A stretch of 64,000 nt of DNA from Mycolicibacterium rhodesiae JS60 (GCA_000230935.2 AGIQ01000002.1:186001-250000); one strand, 5' to 3'; numbered from the stretch's first letter, positions 31,341 through 41,948 are shown. Notes: generated by a model from the sequence alone, not told the origin. Program-made: numbers and translations.

Positions 31341-34300
31341 TCAGAGTACGGCCAGCTGGTCGGCGGCATCGGGTTCGTTTGGATCGACGACTGTGCCGCC
31401 GAGGAACCGGGCCAGAGCCTCCTTTTGCACGACGTACGCGTCGTCCGGTGTAGCGCTGAACTCGTCGCTCAACCACTGATACGTGTTGTAGTCCGTGTGC
31501 ACCTGCAGCCAGGTATATAACTTCGTCAGGTCGAAGCTGACTTTGAAGATGTTGAAGCTAGTCGGCGAATCGGCATGGAAAACTTGCCCCTCCCATAGCG
31601 CCGTCAGCCTTGGTTCTGCCAGCCGCGCCTTCAGCCATGGCGGAACCGGCGACAAATATCTGGCCAATGCCTCGGCGTTCACCACCTCATCCCAGTCATC
31701 CTGGATATGCAGTGTGACCACGTCCGGGTTGTCCACGATCGGACTGCCGAAAGTCACGATCGTAGTGATCGGCGACTCGGGGAAACCCTCCCACGTTTCA
31801 AGTGTGTCCAGATCCCAGCTGCCGCCGATATCGGCAAAGTTCTGAGCGTCGATGCCGCCCTGGCTGTAGCCGACGATCAAGATCTCGGCGACGGGTCCGC
31901 AGGCGGAGTTCGACTCGCAGAGCCTCAACGTCTCTTCGATCGCTTGCTTCTGCTCCCATTTGATGAACCCGGCTTCGGCAATAAGGTTCTCCAGGAAGGA
32001 CTGATCGCCGGACACTACGTCACCAGTGGTGCCACCGACGTAGAGGATCATCCTCGTCTTGTTGTCTTGGTCATCCAGCACAGTCTGGATGAAGATACCT
32101 TCGTTATCGTTGCCGGTAGCAATCAGTTTCACGTTGTCCCACAAGTCCTTCACCGAAGCAGGACCCGGATCAGCCGGATCGTCTGGCTCCGGATCGTCCG
32201 GATCCGGCTCGGGGTCACTCGGTGGCGGTGGCGGCACCCACTCCGTGATCTGGTTGACCGTCAGCGGGCTGGAATAACATGCCCCACCGGTCCCTTGGCA
32301 ATAGTTCGTCGAGGCGAGCGCAAAGACGCCGGATGAGCCGACCGCCAAGCTCAGCGCATACGGCAGCCGACCCAACGCATCGTGAAGCTCGACAGCACTG
32401 ATGGCGTAGTTCTCGGAGTCCACGACAACGACACTGCTGGAGTTGAGCGAAGAAACGTAGAGGTTACCGTCCGCGGCCAGGGCAACATGATTCGCGATGA
32501 TTCCGACCGGAACAACCGCGTCCACCGTGTAGTCCGGATTCAACACGGTAATGGAGCGATCACTGGTATTCGCGAGATAGATTCTGCCGTCGGCACCGAC
32601 GGACACATCCGCCGCCTGATGCTGCAACGGTATCGTCGAGGCCAAACCGGTCTCTGGATTGATTACGTCCAACCCGGAGCCAGACAAGACGAGCGCATTC
32701 CCGTCGCCGTCTACCGCAATCCGGCCGCCTGCATACGCGTCAGGTACGAGGGTCGCCGAATAGTCATCCGTCGGGTCGAAGACGACAAGGCGGCTATCCA
32801 GCCGGATTCTGCTGCCGTCATCCTGCGGTACGTGCCAAAACAACGCCACCGCATACAGATCCCCGTTGGGCCCGACCGCGATGTCGTAAATGTAGTCACC
32901 AGGCGTAGACAGTCGGGTATCCCTGCTGTCTACGAACAGCTCACCGTTGACGATGGTGAACAGCTGACCATCAGCGCCGAACTTAACTCGCGTAGTTTGC
33001 GGGTAAGAGGGGCTGGAGATGTCGAAGACCCTCTGTACATAGTTTCCCGAGAGGTCGTATTCGTCAACTGCCCCTTGGTTTCCGACGAACACGTTTCCGT
33101 TCGCGCCAACTGCCACATCTGCCAGGGCGATAGCACCGCCGCGTGCCTCTGACCACGGCGCGGAGACATAGGTCGGTCCATCGCTGCCGGGCGTCGGGAA
33201 CACCGAAATGCCTTCGTCGTAGTTGCTGACGAAGATGAACTCGCCGTTGACGCCGCGGGAGACGGTGAATGGAGCGACCTCGACCGGGATGGACGCGGTC
33301 AATCCGGTGTCGGGGTCGATGGTGGTCACGGTGTCTGAGCCTGAGCTGACGACATAGATGGTTCCGTCGGATCCGCTGGCAACCCCGACGGGCTCAGCTC
33401 CCACCTCGGTTATGGTCGTCACCAACGACAACAGGTCGATGCTGGTGAGGGTGCTCGCGCCGCTGTTGGTGAACAGGAGGCTCTCGTCGAGCCCCAACGA
33501 GACTGCCGTCGGCGCGGATTCGAGCAACAGCGCGGTCAACGCGAAGGAGTCATGTCCGGACGTGGTCATGACCACGTCCGGGCCGCCGGCCGCGACAGCA
33601 GCGGCGGCCGGCACCACGGTCTCGTCGGCCTCATCGGTGGGTGTCAGCACGATGACCGTGTTGTGGAGGGGATCGGTCACGCCGATCGTGCCATCGACTG
33701 TGACCGCGATAGCATATGGGTTGACACCGTCCAAAATGATTGCGTCAGTGGCAAAATCGGCAGCAGAGTCGACGATGCTGATCGTCCCGTCGCCGAAGTT
33801 CGCGACGTAGATCCGCCCGTCTGGGCCGGTGGCGATGCCGGTGGGGGCCTCCCCTACCGCCACGGTGCGGTCCACGGCGTAGGTGATGGGATTGATCACC
33901 GCTACGGTGCCGTCGGCGGCGTTGGTGACGAAGGCGGTTCCGTCCAGACCGAAGGCAAGAGCTGAGGGGCTTTCACCGACAGCGACGGTGCGCACCAGGT
34001 TGCCGGTGGAGTCGGTCACGCTGACGGTATTGTCGCCGAAATTGACGACCCACACCCGCCCGTCGCTGCCGACGCTGACCGCCAGGGGATTTCGTCCAAC
34101 CTTGACCGTGGTCGCGATCGCGGACTCGCCCGGGTAGATGACCGACAGGGTGTTGGCTCCGGAGTCGGTGACATACAAGGTGCCGTCGGGGGCGACCGCC
34201 ACCGCCGACGGGGTGCTGCTGGTGCGCTGCAACGCCCCGATCAGCGCAGCCTCCGAGACCGAAAGTGGAACCGTGACCGTAACGGGCGTGTCCTGTTGTC

Positions 34301-36143
34301 CGTCGGACGCTGTGACGGTGAAACTGGTTGTCGGAGTGGTGTTTCCCAGCCACGCCGAGACCAGGCCGACGACGCTGGGGGTGAAGTTCCAGTGCCCGGT
34401 GTCGGTATCGATGCTGGCGGTACCGTACAGCGACGTCTTGGTGATGGTGTACGTCAACTCCGTGGCGCCAGTCCTGCCGGTGATGACGCCGGTGGTGACC
34501 CCGGTGTCGGGGTCGGTCGCGGTGATTGCCGCGGTCGGCACACCGCTACCCGCTGGTGGCGCGATCGTGACTATCGCTGTGGCACTGGCTGACCCGCCGT
34601 GGCCGTCGGTGACGGTCAGGGTGATCTCATCTGTGCTAGGGCCAGCTCCGGCGGCATCGTCACGGGCAGCGTCGGTGGGGACGTACGTCAGGGTGTTGTC
34701 ACCGTTGAGTGCCAGGGTTTGTGCGCTGGTGGAGCCGGTGACACCGACCACCAGGACATCTGGAGTTGCTGATTCGGTGTTGTCGGCATCCGATACCGAG
34801 TAGGTGACGGTGACTGCGCCGTCGTCGGCTGGGTCGCTGACGTCGACGACAGTGATCGTCGGGGCAGCATTGGAAGCACCCACAGGTAGGGTGACCGTCG
34901 CGTTGACGCTGCCACCGTAGCCGTCAGTGACCGACACGGTGAAGCTGTCCCGCGTGACGGCGCTCGGGGCGCCGTCTGCAGCGGCGGCGTGGCGTTGCTC
35001 GTCGGTGGGGGTATAGCTGAAGGTGCCCCCGACACTGACGGAGACGGTACCGCCGCCCTCACTGGTGCTCGGACCGCTGAACGTCAGCTGGTCCGCATCA
35101 GGGTCGGTCGCGGTGATGGTGCCGGTGATCAAGCCGGTGGGGCTCGGATCGGTCTTGGTGTAACCGGTGACGGTAGGCGAGTGGTTGATGGCAGTGATGC
35201 TGACCGACACCGTGACCGTCACGGTGTCGCGCCCGGCCAGGCCCACGACCTGGGCCAGCGAATGGATGAGACTTTGAATGGCGCCGGCGATACCGCTCAG
35301 CCGATAGGCGGCACCGCCGTCGACGGTGACAGTGAAGGTGTCGGTGCCGCCGTTGTGCGCCAGATCGGTGCCGGGCGTGTACGTGTAGGTACCGTCAGAG
35401 GCAAGATCCGCGCTGCCGTTGCCGGGTTGCTGGACGACGGCGTACGCCAGCGTTGTTCCGGTGGGGCCGGCTTGCAGATCTCCGGTGACCACGCCGAGCT
35501 CCGACTGGCCGGGCGATTGCGCCGGGTTGGCGCTGGGCGTCTTGCTGAACAACGTGTACCGCAGGATCTCGCTCAGCGTCGGCGCACTGCTCTGGGCGGC
35601 CCAGGTGCGCCCGCCGGCGTCGACGCCCTGGGCAGTAGCCGCCGCGTTCTGTTGCCTGATCTCACGTCGGGAGAACCCCAGCGCTATCGATTCGAGCGCT
35701 GAGGGGTCTTGGGGCCGAGTCGGGGACCCACCCGCTGCTACCCAGGTGGAGAAGGTGAGTCGCGTCGCGGTTGCTGCCGGAGCCGCCCTGGCTGCGACAC
35801 CGTGGCCGGCGCTGCTCCGGGCTGCCCGTGCGGTACCCGCCGCCGGCATGGGGCGGTGCCGCGATGGCTGCGCGGTGGACGTGGCGGCCGAGGCGGTGCC
35901 GCGGTGCCGACCCGGTGGCGAACTCACGGCGTCGCCCGGTCTGGCGGCGGGGCCTGCTGCGGTTGACGGCTTCGAGCCATCCGACGATGCATGGCCTTGG
36001 GCCTGCGCGGTCCCCGACCCGCTGGCCAGCGCTGCCGCCATCCCAAGGGTCAACGCCCCGGCACCCAACCAGGCATATGGTTGACGACGACGTACCCGGT
36101 CCCGATGCGAACCCCTTTGGTGCGTCGGACGCTTTGCTGACAC
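31341..36143 (-). CDS. giant exported protein: Ig/cadherin-like repeats, beta-propeller, serine-hydrolase tail
   Basis: A 1600-residue protein. The N-terminus has a basic region and a hydrophobic segment (AWLGAGALTLGMAAALASG) ending near AQAQG, a Sec-type signal. A low-complexity Ala/Pro/Ser stretch follows, then three or four Ig/cadherin-like repeats (ITATDPDADQLTFSGPS, ITATDPDTGVTTGVITG), then a beta-propeller of YVTN/NHL-like repeats of about 40 residues (SDGRVWVVNFGDNTVSVTD). After an acidic proline linker comes an alpha/beta-hydrolase-like domain with the nucleophile motif GYSQG. The start is GTG 36143 with a GGGGG ribosome-like site; ATG-like starts further up to 36227 are possible. It is likely secreted or surface-bound, with an esterase or lipase-like tail (inference). 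Confidence 0.8.
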   Translation of the reverse strand: MSAKRPTHQRGSHRDRVRRRQPYAWLGAGALTLGMAAALASGSGTAQAQGHASSDGSKPSTAAGPAARPGDAVSSPPGRHRGTASAATSTAQPSRHRPMPAAGTARAARSSAGHGVAARAAPAATATRLTFSTWVAAGGSPTRPQDPSALESIALGFSRREIRQQNAAATAQGVDAGGRTWAAQSSAPTLSEILRYTLFSKTPSANPAQSPGQSELGVVTGDLQAGPTGTTLAYAVVQQPGNGSADLASDGTYTYTPGTDLAHNGGTDTFTVTVDGGAAYRLSGIAGAIQSLIHSLAQVVGLAGRDTVTVTVSVSITAINHSPTVTGYTKTDPSPTGLITGTITATDPDADQLTFSGPSTSEGGGTVSVSVGGTFSYTPTDEQRHAAAADGAPSAVTRDSFTVSVTDGYGGSVNATVTLPVGASNAAPTITVVDVSDPADDGAVTVTYSVSDADNTESATPDVLVVGVTGSTSAQTLALNGDNTLTYVPTDAARDDAAGAGPSTDEITLTVTDGHGGSASATAIVTIAPPAGSGVPTAAITATDPDTGVTTGVITGRTGATELTYTITKTSLYGTASIDTDTGHWNFTPSVVGLVSAWLGNTTPTTSFTVTASDGQQDTPVTVTVPLSVSEAALIGALQRTSSTPSAVAVAPDGTLYVTDSGANTLSVIYPGESAIATTVKVGRNPLAVSVGSDGRVWVVNFGDNTVSVTDSTGNLVRTVAVGESPSALAFGLDGTAFVTNAADGTVAVINPITYAVDRTVAVGEAPTGIATGPDGRIYVANFGDGTISIVDSAADFATDAIILDGVNPYAIAVTVDGTIGVTDPLHNTVIVLTPTDEADETVVPAAAAVAAGGPDVVMTTSGHDSFALTALLLESAPTAVSLGLDESLLFTNSGASTLTSIDLLSLVTTITEVGAEPVGVASGSDGTIYVVSSGSDTVTTIDPDTGLTASIPVEVAPFTVSRGVNGEFIFVSNYDEGISVFPTPGSDGPTYVSAPWSEARGGAIALADVAVGANGNVFVGNQGAVDEYDLSGNYVQRVFDISSPSYPQTTRVKFGADGQLFTIVNGELFVDSRDTRLSTPGDYIYDIAVGPNGDLYAVALFWHVPQDDGSRIRLDSRLVVFDPTDDYSATLVPDAYAGGRIAVDGDGNALVLSGSGLDVINPETGLASTIPLQHQAADVSVGADGRIYLANTSDRSITVLNPDYTVDAVVPVGIIANHVALAADGNLYVSSLNSSSVVVVDSENYAISAVELHDALGRLPYALSLAVGSSGVFALASTNYCQGTGGACYSSPLTVNQITEWVPPPPPSDPEPDPDDPEPDDPADPGPASVKDLWDNVKLIATGNDNEGIFIQTVLDDQDNKTRMILYVGGTTGDVVSGDQSFLENLIAEAGFIKWEQKQAIEETLRLCESNSACGPVAEILIVGYSQGGIDAQNFADIGGSWDLDTLETWEGFPESPITTIVTFGSPIVDNPDVVTLHIQDDWDEVVNAEALARYLSPVPPWLKARLAEPRLTALWEGQVFHADSPTSFNIFKVSFDLTKLYTWLQVHTDYNTYQWLSDEFSATPDDAYVVQKEALARFLGGTVVDPNEPDAADQLAVL

Positions 36144-36275
36144 ATCGACCCCCGGCCTACCGGCGAACAGTAGACACTTACCAGGCAAGCGATGAGTTTG
36201 CAGGACAATCGCGGCTTGTTCAGGCACTCTTAACGGGTGGCAGTGTCGCCGCGCTGAGGCGCCAGAGCTGGCCCA

Positions 36276-39200
36276 TCAAGGCATCGCCTCGGCCGCCGCG
36301 ATGTGGCCGTCGAAGCCTAGCGATGTGGCCAGCGCGCGGTAGCGATCCCGGTAGTCGCGGTAGCCGCTCTCATCGTGGGCGGCGCGGGCTACCAGCGCGC
36401 GCAGCCGCAACAGCGGAAGCTCGTGGAGGACAAAGCCGGGTTCAGTGGGGACCCTGGCCAATCGGTCGATCGCCGCCTTAGCGTCCAACAGATCATCATC
36501 GACACCGCGGGCAAGCAAAGCTTCCACCAGAACCGTGGTCGCGAACCCGCGCAAGAACATTGCACCACGTTTGAACATGTCGTCGATGGCTGCCCGGGAC
36601 AACTCGATGGCTCCTGCGAGATCGCCGTTCCCCGCTCTCTCCCTTGCTATCTCGGGGTCGACAACCGCCAGCGCGTTCAGGGTGATCTCCTTCTGCATCG
36701 CTATTTCACGCCCATTGGCCAGCATGGTCAATCCGTCGTGTCGATGCGCGCCTCCCTGGTGAACCAGAACCACACCTCGGACGAGGTAGGCCAACGCCAC
36801 GGTGTGATCGTCGCCAACCTGCTCTGCTATCCGCAGCGCTTCTTCCGTCTCCTGCAGGGCCAGCGCGTCGACGGACAATGCGCCGACCGGGACCGCCACG
36901 ACGTACTTGTACATCACCGCCGACACATAACTTCTGCGGTCCGCCTCGGCAGCCAACGCAACAGCCTCGTTCGCGTCGGAGCGCCAGCCCTCGATGCCCA
37001 GGCACAGCCTGGAGAGACCTCTCATCATCGTCGCCTGCGCCAATGGCGACCCCGCTGGCAGCTGGCCCTTGGTGGGATCGCCCGCCGCCAAATCGATGCA
37101 GCGTTGCGCCAACTGCAAGGCTTCGGTCATCTCACCGACTTGAGACTTGAGATAGACCACACTCGGGAGCAGGCTGGCGGTCAGGGCAGCGTCAGCTATC
37201 GCATCGAGCAGCCCCAGCAATTCGGAGGCCAGCCGAGCTGCCTCGTCGTTGCGGTTGTGTCCGGCCAACGCCAAGATCAGCCCGGTCAAGCCCATCGCGA
37301 ACGAAGTCTGGTCACCGCTGATCGCGCACAGCTTGCGCAGCTCCGCCAAGCCGGCATCGTCGACACCGCCTCCGGCCAGCCAATTTGTTGCACAGAGCAT
37401 GGTGCGGGGCGCTATCCGCAGCGCAATCTGGCGCGGATCTTCAGCTGGGAGCCGGTCAGCAACGTCGCGGGCGCTCTGCCAGCTGACACTAGCCGCGCCG
37501 ATGTCGCGTCGGGCCAACCAACCGGCCGCACGCATGTGCCAGTTGTAAGCGGCGCTCAGGTCGCCGGCGGCCTCCAAGTGCCCGGCGATCAAGGCGGCGT
37601 TCTCGTCGATCGATTCCGGGCCGCGCTCTTGGATCGCTGTGGCCAGGCGCCGATGAAGCTCACCGCGATCCGATTTCAGCTGAGCCTCGTAAGCCACGGT
37701 ACGGATCAGCGGATGGTGGAACACATACTCCGGTCGACGGGTATAGCTCACCTGGTCGACAAGCTGAGCGGCGACCAGATCGCCGGCAACGGGGTCAATT
37801 CCCAGGACGGTCAGCAGGTCGAGGTCGAAACGCGAGCCGATCACCGCCGCCGCGCTCAAGGTGCGCTTGGCTTGGGGATCGAGGCGGTCGATGCGGGCCG
37901 CGATAGTTGCCTGCAACGTCGCCGGCACCTTCACCTCAGCGACGTCGGTAGTCGACGTGTACGCGCCGGGCTCGCCGCGTAGCACACCACGCTCGGCCAG
38001 ATCCCGCACCATTTCCTCAACGAAGAAGGGATTGCCCGCAGCCCGGCCAGCGATCGTCCGGCCTAACTGGGCGACCGACCAGTCCGTGCCAAGCAACTCT
38101 GAGACCAGATCGCAAATCTGCGAATCGGTCAGTGGGACAAGCGCGATGGTCTGCCCACCTGGCACCCGCGCGAGCATCCCCTCGTATTCGGGTCGGTAGG
38201 TCACGACCACCAACGACGCCGACTGCGCAATCGGCGTGAAGAAGTCGACCAGCATCGACTCGCTGGCCTCGTCGATCCAGTGCGCGTCCTCGACCACATA
38301 AACCGCTGGAGATGCACGGGCTAGCGACGCACCATTCACCAGGGCAGTCAATCGCCGCCGACGAGCATCCGGATCGATTGTGGGTCGCGAGATTTCCGGG
38401 TCGGCGATGCCCAGCAACTCGTCAAGCAGCAGTACGTCCTCGGTCGGGGCCAAGGGAAGCTGGGCACGCACCCGCTCGCGGGCAGCCTGCGCATCCAGGC
38501 CCCCGACACCGGTTGCAGAGCGCAGCAGCCGCGCCACAGCGTGATACGGGACCTGGCTGGTGTGGGACTCACAGAACGCGGTGAACACCGCCATACCCCG
38601 CCGACGAGCCAGCGCTATAACCTCACGCACCAGCCGGCTCTTGCCAATGCCCGGTGCGCCGACCAGGCCCACCAGCGCGCCGTCTCCCCCGGTGCAGTGC
38701 TCCAGCAGACTTCGAACCGCGGACAGCTCCCGGCGTCGGCCGATCAGAACCGACTCCGCATGTGAAATGGGGTGGTGCCCATCGCCCATGCCGAGCAGAA
38801 CGCGGGCAGGGACCGGCGTTTGGGCACCCTTGATCCGAGCGAGCACCGGTTCGCCCAGAATCGCAACGTCCTCGACAAGTTGCGCGGTCGACGCGCTCAG
38901 CATGACCCTGCCCGCCGGGGCCACTGACTCCATTCGCTGGGCCAGGCCGACTTGTTCGCCGACGGCCTTGTAGCCCAACGACGTTGAACCGAATTCCCCG
39001 GCGATCACTTCACCAGAATTGAGACCGACACGCAACTGAAAGCCAAGGCCGTCGCGATCGCTGACCACGGCAGCCAACCGGACAGCCTCCGCTTGAATAC
39101 CCAGCGCCGCAAGGCAAGCCCGAATGGCATGGTCCTCCAAGGCCACCGGCGCACCGAAGACCGCCATGATCCCGTCGCCGGTAAAACTGATTACAGTGCC

Positions 39201-39476
39201 GCCATAGCGTTGCACCACCTCTGAACACCGCCCAACCAGATCAGCCATGATCTCGCGCAGCCGCTCCGGACCGACGGTTGCGGCGATGTCCATCGAACGC
39301 ACAACATCGGCGAACATGATCGTCACCTGCTTGTACTCCGCGGCGGTTGCGGCTGGCGTGACTGGCACACCGCACCGGTTGCAGAATCGTGAGTCCGGCG
39401 GCAGCTGCGCCCCGCACGATCGACACAACGGTCCCGCGGCTGCCACCGCACCGCCGCCGTCCCCACAGCCGTCCAC
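36276..39476 (-). CDS. second adenylate-cyclase-like / AAA ATPase / TPR regulator
   Basis: A 1066-residue paralogue of the protein at 3413-6598. It has the same order: zinc ribbon (Cys18, 21, 32, 35), class III cyclase domain, AAA domain (Walker A GAPGIGKS, Walker B VYVVEDAHWID) and TPR-like helices. Metal aspartates are Asp57 and Asp101. The adenine-selecting Lys is Ser97, the adenine Asp is Lys (YKAVG) and the transition-state Asn is Gly (QVGLAQRM), so cyclase activity is again doubtful. Start GTG 39476 precedes the zinc ribbon by 17 residues. It diverges from the fadE pair. Confidence 0.87.
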   Translation of the reverse strand: MDGCGDGGGAVAAAGPLCRSCGAQLPPDSRFCNRCGVPVTPAATAAEYKQVTIMFADVVRSMDIAATVGPERLREIMADLVGRCSEVVQRYGGTVISFTGDGIMAVFGAPVALEDHAIRACLAALGIQAEAVRLAAVVSDRDGLGFQLRVGLNSGEVIAGEFGSTSLGYKAVGEQVGLAQRMESVAPAGRVMLSASTAQLVEDVAILGEPVLARIKGAQTPVPARVLLGMGDGHHPISHAESVLIGRRRELSAVRSLLEHCTGGDGALVGLVGAPGIGKSRLVREVIALARRRGMAVFTAFCESHTSQVPYHAVARLLRSATGVGGLDAQAARERVRAQLPLAPTEDVLLLDELLGIADPEISRPTIDPDARRRRLTALVNGASLARASPAVYVVEDAHWIDEASESMLVDFFTPIAQSASLVVVTYRPEYEGMLARVPGGQTIALVPLTDSQICDLVSELLGTDWSVAQLGRTIAGRAAGNPFFVEEMVRDLAERGVLRGEPGAYTSTTDVAEVKVPATLQATIAARIDRLDPQAKRTLSAAAVIGSRFDLDLLTVLGIDPVAGDLVAAQLVDQVSYTRRPEYVFHHPLIRTVAYEAQLKSDRGELHRRLATAIQERGPESIDENAALIAGHLEAAGDLSAAYNWHMRAAGWLARRDIGAASVSWQSARDVADRLPAEDPRQIALRIAPRTMLCATNWLAGGGVDDAGLAELRKLCAISGDQTSFAMGLTGLILALAGHNRNDEAARLASELLGLLDAIADAALTASLLPSVVYLKSQVGEMTEALQLAQRCIDLAAGDPTKGQLPAGSPLAQATMMRGLSRLCLGIEGWRSDANEAVALAAEADRRSYVSAVMYKYVVAVPVGALSVDALALQETEEALRIAEQVGDDHTVALAYLVRGVVLVHQGGAHRHDGLTMLANGREIAMQKEITLNALAVVDPEIARERAGNGDLAGAIELSRAAIDDMFKRGAMFLRGFATTVLVEALLARGVDDDLLDAKAAIDRLARVPTEPGFVLHELPLLRLRALVARAAHDESGYRDYRDRYRALATSLGFDGHIAAAEAMP

Positions 39477-39574
39477 GCCAGTATCGTGTCACCGTTTTGC
39501 AGCGTTATGTGACCCAGCGCAAAAACTTGACACCTGCCAACAACTGACAACAGCGGGTTCCCTATCGTGTCGGA

Positions 39575-40771
39575 ATGAGCACCGTCGCTGATGCCGAGCG
39601 GGTCGAAGACCTGGCCCGGCGGGTCGTGGCAGACCACGACCCGAAGAGTGTCCCGATTCCGGAATTCCTCGGCGCCTGTTATGACGCCGGGTTGTCCTGG
39701 ATCCATTTCCCCGAGGGCCTGGGCGGGCTTGGCCTGTCCCGGGGCCTACAGGCCGTCGCCGACCGGATCCTGCAGGGTGCCGGCGGCCCGGTGCCGCTGG
39801 GCCTCAACCCGATGGGGTACGGCATGGCCGCCCCCACCGTGCGTGAGCACGCCCAGTCCGAGGAACTGAAGAAAGCGCTGCTGCGCCCGCTGGCCACCAC
39901 CGAGGACATCTGGTGCCAGCTGTTCTCCGAGCCCGGCGCCGGCTCCGATCTGGCCGGCCTGGCCACAACCGCCGTGCCCGACGGCGACGAGTGGGTGCTC
40001 AACGGCCAGAAGGTGTGGACCAGCCTGGCGCACCGGGCCCGATGGGGTCTGCTGCTCGCGCGCACCAACCCCGACGTCGCCAAGCACAAGGGCCTTACCT
40101 ACTTCGTGCTCGATATGCACGCCCCCGGCGTTGAGACCCGCCCGCTTCGCCAGATGACCGGGCAGGCCGAGTTCAACGAGGTCTACCTGACCGACGCCCG
40201 TATTCCCGACAGGCACCGCCTCGGCGCGGTCGGTAACGGCTGGAACGTGGCGATGACCACCCTGATGAACGAGCGCAGCGCCCTGGGCGCCAGCGGCAGC
40301 CGACGCGGCAGCGGCACCATCAAAGACGCCGTCACCCTGTGGGTCTCCCGCCCCGACCTGCACACCCCGGTGCTGCGGGATCGGTTGGCGCAGTTGTGGT
40401 TACGTTCGGAAGCCCAGCGGCTCACCTCGGAGCGCTCCCGCGCCTCGGCCACCTCCGGCGGCCCTGGCCCCGAGGCCTCGGTCGGCAAGCTGGTCGGCGC
40501 CTTGCTCAATCAGCACATCTACGAATGGTGCATGGATCTGCTTGGGCCCGAAGGCATTCTGTATGACAGCTACGCATTGGCCGACGGTTCCGGCGACGCC
40601 GGCGACTGGCGCGGGCCGATCCAGCAGCGGTACTTGCGCAGCCGCGCCAACACCATCGAGGGCGGCACCACCGAGGTGATGCGCAACATCCTCGGCGAGC
40701 GGGTACTGGGCCTGCCCGGTGATCTACGCGCCGATGCGGGCATGCCCTGGAAGGAGATTCCCCGTGGCTGA
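39575..40771 (+). CDS. acyl-CoA dehydrogenase, first subunit
   Basis: A 398-residue flavoprotein that oxidises an acyl-CoA to the enoyl-CoA. Typical blocks are LFSEPGAGSDLAGL, WTSLAHRARWGLLLART and, at the C-terminus, IEGGTTEVMRNILGERVLGLP, which contains the usual region of the catalytic Glu. Start is ATG 39575. The stop overlaps the next dehydrogenase gene, the arrangement of the two-subunit FadE pairs that oxidise steroid side-chain thioesters in mycobacteria. The substrate is not known. Confidence 0.9.
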   Translation: MSTVADAERVEDLARRVVADHDPKSVPIPEFLGACYDAGLSWIHFPEGLGGLGLSRGLQAVADRILQGAGGPVPLGLNPMGYGMAAPTVREHAQSEELKKALLRPLATTEDIWCQLFSEPGAGSDLAGLATTAVPDGDEWVLNGQKVWTSLAHRARWGLLLARTNPDVAKHKGLTYFVLDMHAPGVETRPLRQMTGQAEFNEVYLTDARIPDRHRLGAVGNGWNVAMTTLMNERSALGASGSRRGSGTIKDAVTLWVSRPDLHTPVLRDRLAQLWLRSEAQRLTSERSRASATSGGPGPEASVGKLVGALLNQHIYEWCMDLLGPEGILYDSYALADGSGDAGDWRGPIQQRYLRSRANTIEGGTTEVMRNILGERVLGLPGDLRADAGMPWKEIPRG

Positions 40772-41912
40772 GTTCACCTTTACCGAGGAGCAGAACGATT
40801 TGCGCGCCGCCGTGCGCAAGTTCTGCGCTGACAACTTCGACGAGGAGACAGTCCGCCGGTTGATGGAGTCCCCGGTCCCGTTCGACACCGCAGTGTGGAA
40901 CCGGCTCGGTGCTGAGCTCGGCGTGCTCGGGCTGTCGGTGCCCGAAGCCGACGGTGGTGTCGGCGGCTCCCTGGTCGACCAGGCCGTGGCGGTGGAGCAG
41001 TTCGGTGCCACCCTGGCCTGCGGTCCGCTTTTCGGCACGGTGTACCTTGCCGTTCCCGCACTGGTGGCCAGCCCGGCCGGCCCGGCGCGCGACGAGTTGC
41101 TGGCCCAACTCGTGGCGGGCACCCGCACCGCGGCCTTCGCCGTCGCCGACAAAGCCGGTGCGTTCGATCCGGCGACCGTGACGGTGACGGCCGGCGGTGA
41201 CACCGTCACCGGCACCGTCGAACGAGTGGTCGACGGTTCCGCTGCCGACGAAATCCTGGTTGCGGCAACGAGTCCTGACGGAATCGGGCTGTACGCGGTG
41301 GACGCCAAGGGCACCGAGCGCACACCGCTGATGACCCTGGACCTGACCCGTCCGCAGGCCACGATCACCTTCGCCGACTCCCCCGCCCGGCTGCTGGCCG
41401 GCCCCGAGGAAGCGCAGCGGGTGATCACCCACGCTCTGCAGGTGGGCTCGGCGCTGCTGGCTGTCGAACAGGTCGGTGCCGCACAGCATCTGCTCGACCT
41501 GTCCGTCGAGTACGCCAAGTCGCGGTTGCAGTTCGGCAGGCAGATCGGCTCGTTCCAGGCGATCAAGCACAAACTAGCCGACATGCTGGTGGACCTCGAG
41601 CACGCTCGCTCCACCGCGTATCACGCGGTGTGGGCGCTGTCCGACGGCTCCGACGATCCGACCCTTGCCGTCAGCATCGCCCAGGCCACTGCCTCGGCAG
41701 CGCTGAGTCACATCGCGGCCGACACCATTCAGGTGCATGGCGGGATCGGATTCACCTGGGAACACCAGGCGCACTTGTACTTCAAGCGTGCCGCCACCGA
41801 TGCCGCGCTGCTGGGCACCGCCGAGCAGCACCGGTCCCGGGTCGCCGATCTCGTTCTGGACGAAGCGAGCGCCGAGGGCGGCACGAGGGTGGCCGACGGC
41901 CTGCCGGTCTAG
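40764..41912 (+). CDS. acyl-CoA dehydrogenase, second subunit
   Basis: A 382-residue partner of the preceding gene. The N-terminal helical domain begins EFTFTEEQNDLRAAVRKF, and the C-terminal domain has IQVHGGIGFTWEHQAHLYFKRA. Start GTG 40764 has AAGGAG seven bases upstream and overlaps the first subunit stop by eight bases, so the two subunits are coupled and probably form a heterotetramer. It ends at the edge of a 19-base inverted-repeat arm and an inserted IS element. Confidence 0.9.
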   Translation: MAEFTFTEEQNDLRAAVRKFCADNFDEETVRRLMESPVPFDTAVWNRLGAELGVLGLSVPEADGGVGGSLVDQAVAVEQFGATLACGPLFGTVYLAVPALVASPAGPARDELLAQLVAGTRTAAFAVADKAGAFDPATVTVTAGGDTVTGTVERVVDGSAADEILVAATSPDGIGLYAVDAKGTERTPLMTLDLTRPQATITFADSPARLLAGPEEAQRVITHALQVGSALLAVEQVGAAQHLLDLSVEYAKSRLQFGRQIGSFQAIKHKLADMLVDLEHARSTAYHAVWALSDGSDDPTLAVSIAQATASAALSHIAADTIQVHGGIGFTWEHQAHLYFKRAATDAALLGTAEQHRSRVADLVLDEASAEGGTRVADGLPV

Positions 41913-41930
41913 CGATTTCGGCGCGTTTTC
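41912..41930 (+). terminator. left arm of a split inverted repeat
   Basis: GCGATTTCGGCGCGTTTTC begins at the last base of the acyl-CoA dehydrogenase stop codon. Its exact reverse complement is at 43448-43466, just after the stop of the convergent gene. The two arms look like one bidirectional terminator, now split by the IS element. Confidence 0.55.
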
Positions 41931-41948
41931 GTTCGCCTACGGGCGTTG

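Noticed and set aside
33300..34300. CRISPR or DNA repeat array
   Set aside because: The repeats are protein-level propeller blades of one long gene; spacing and sequence vary and no spacers are seen.
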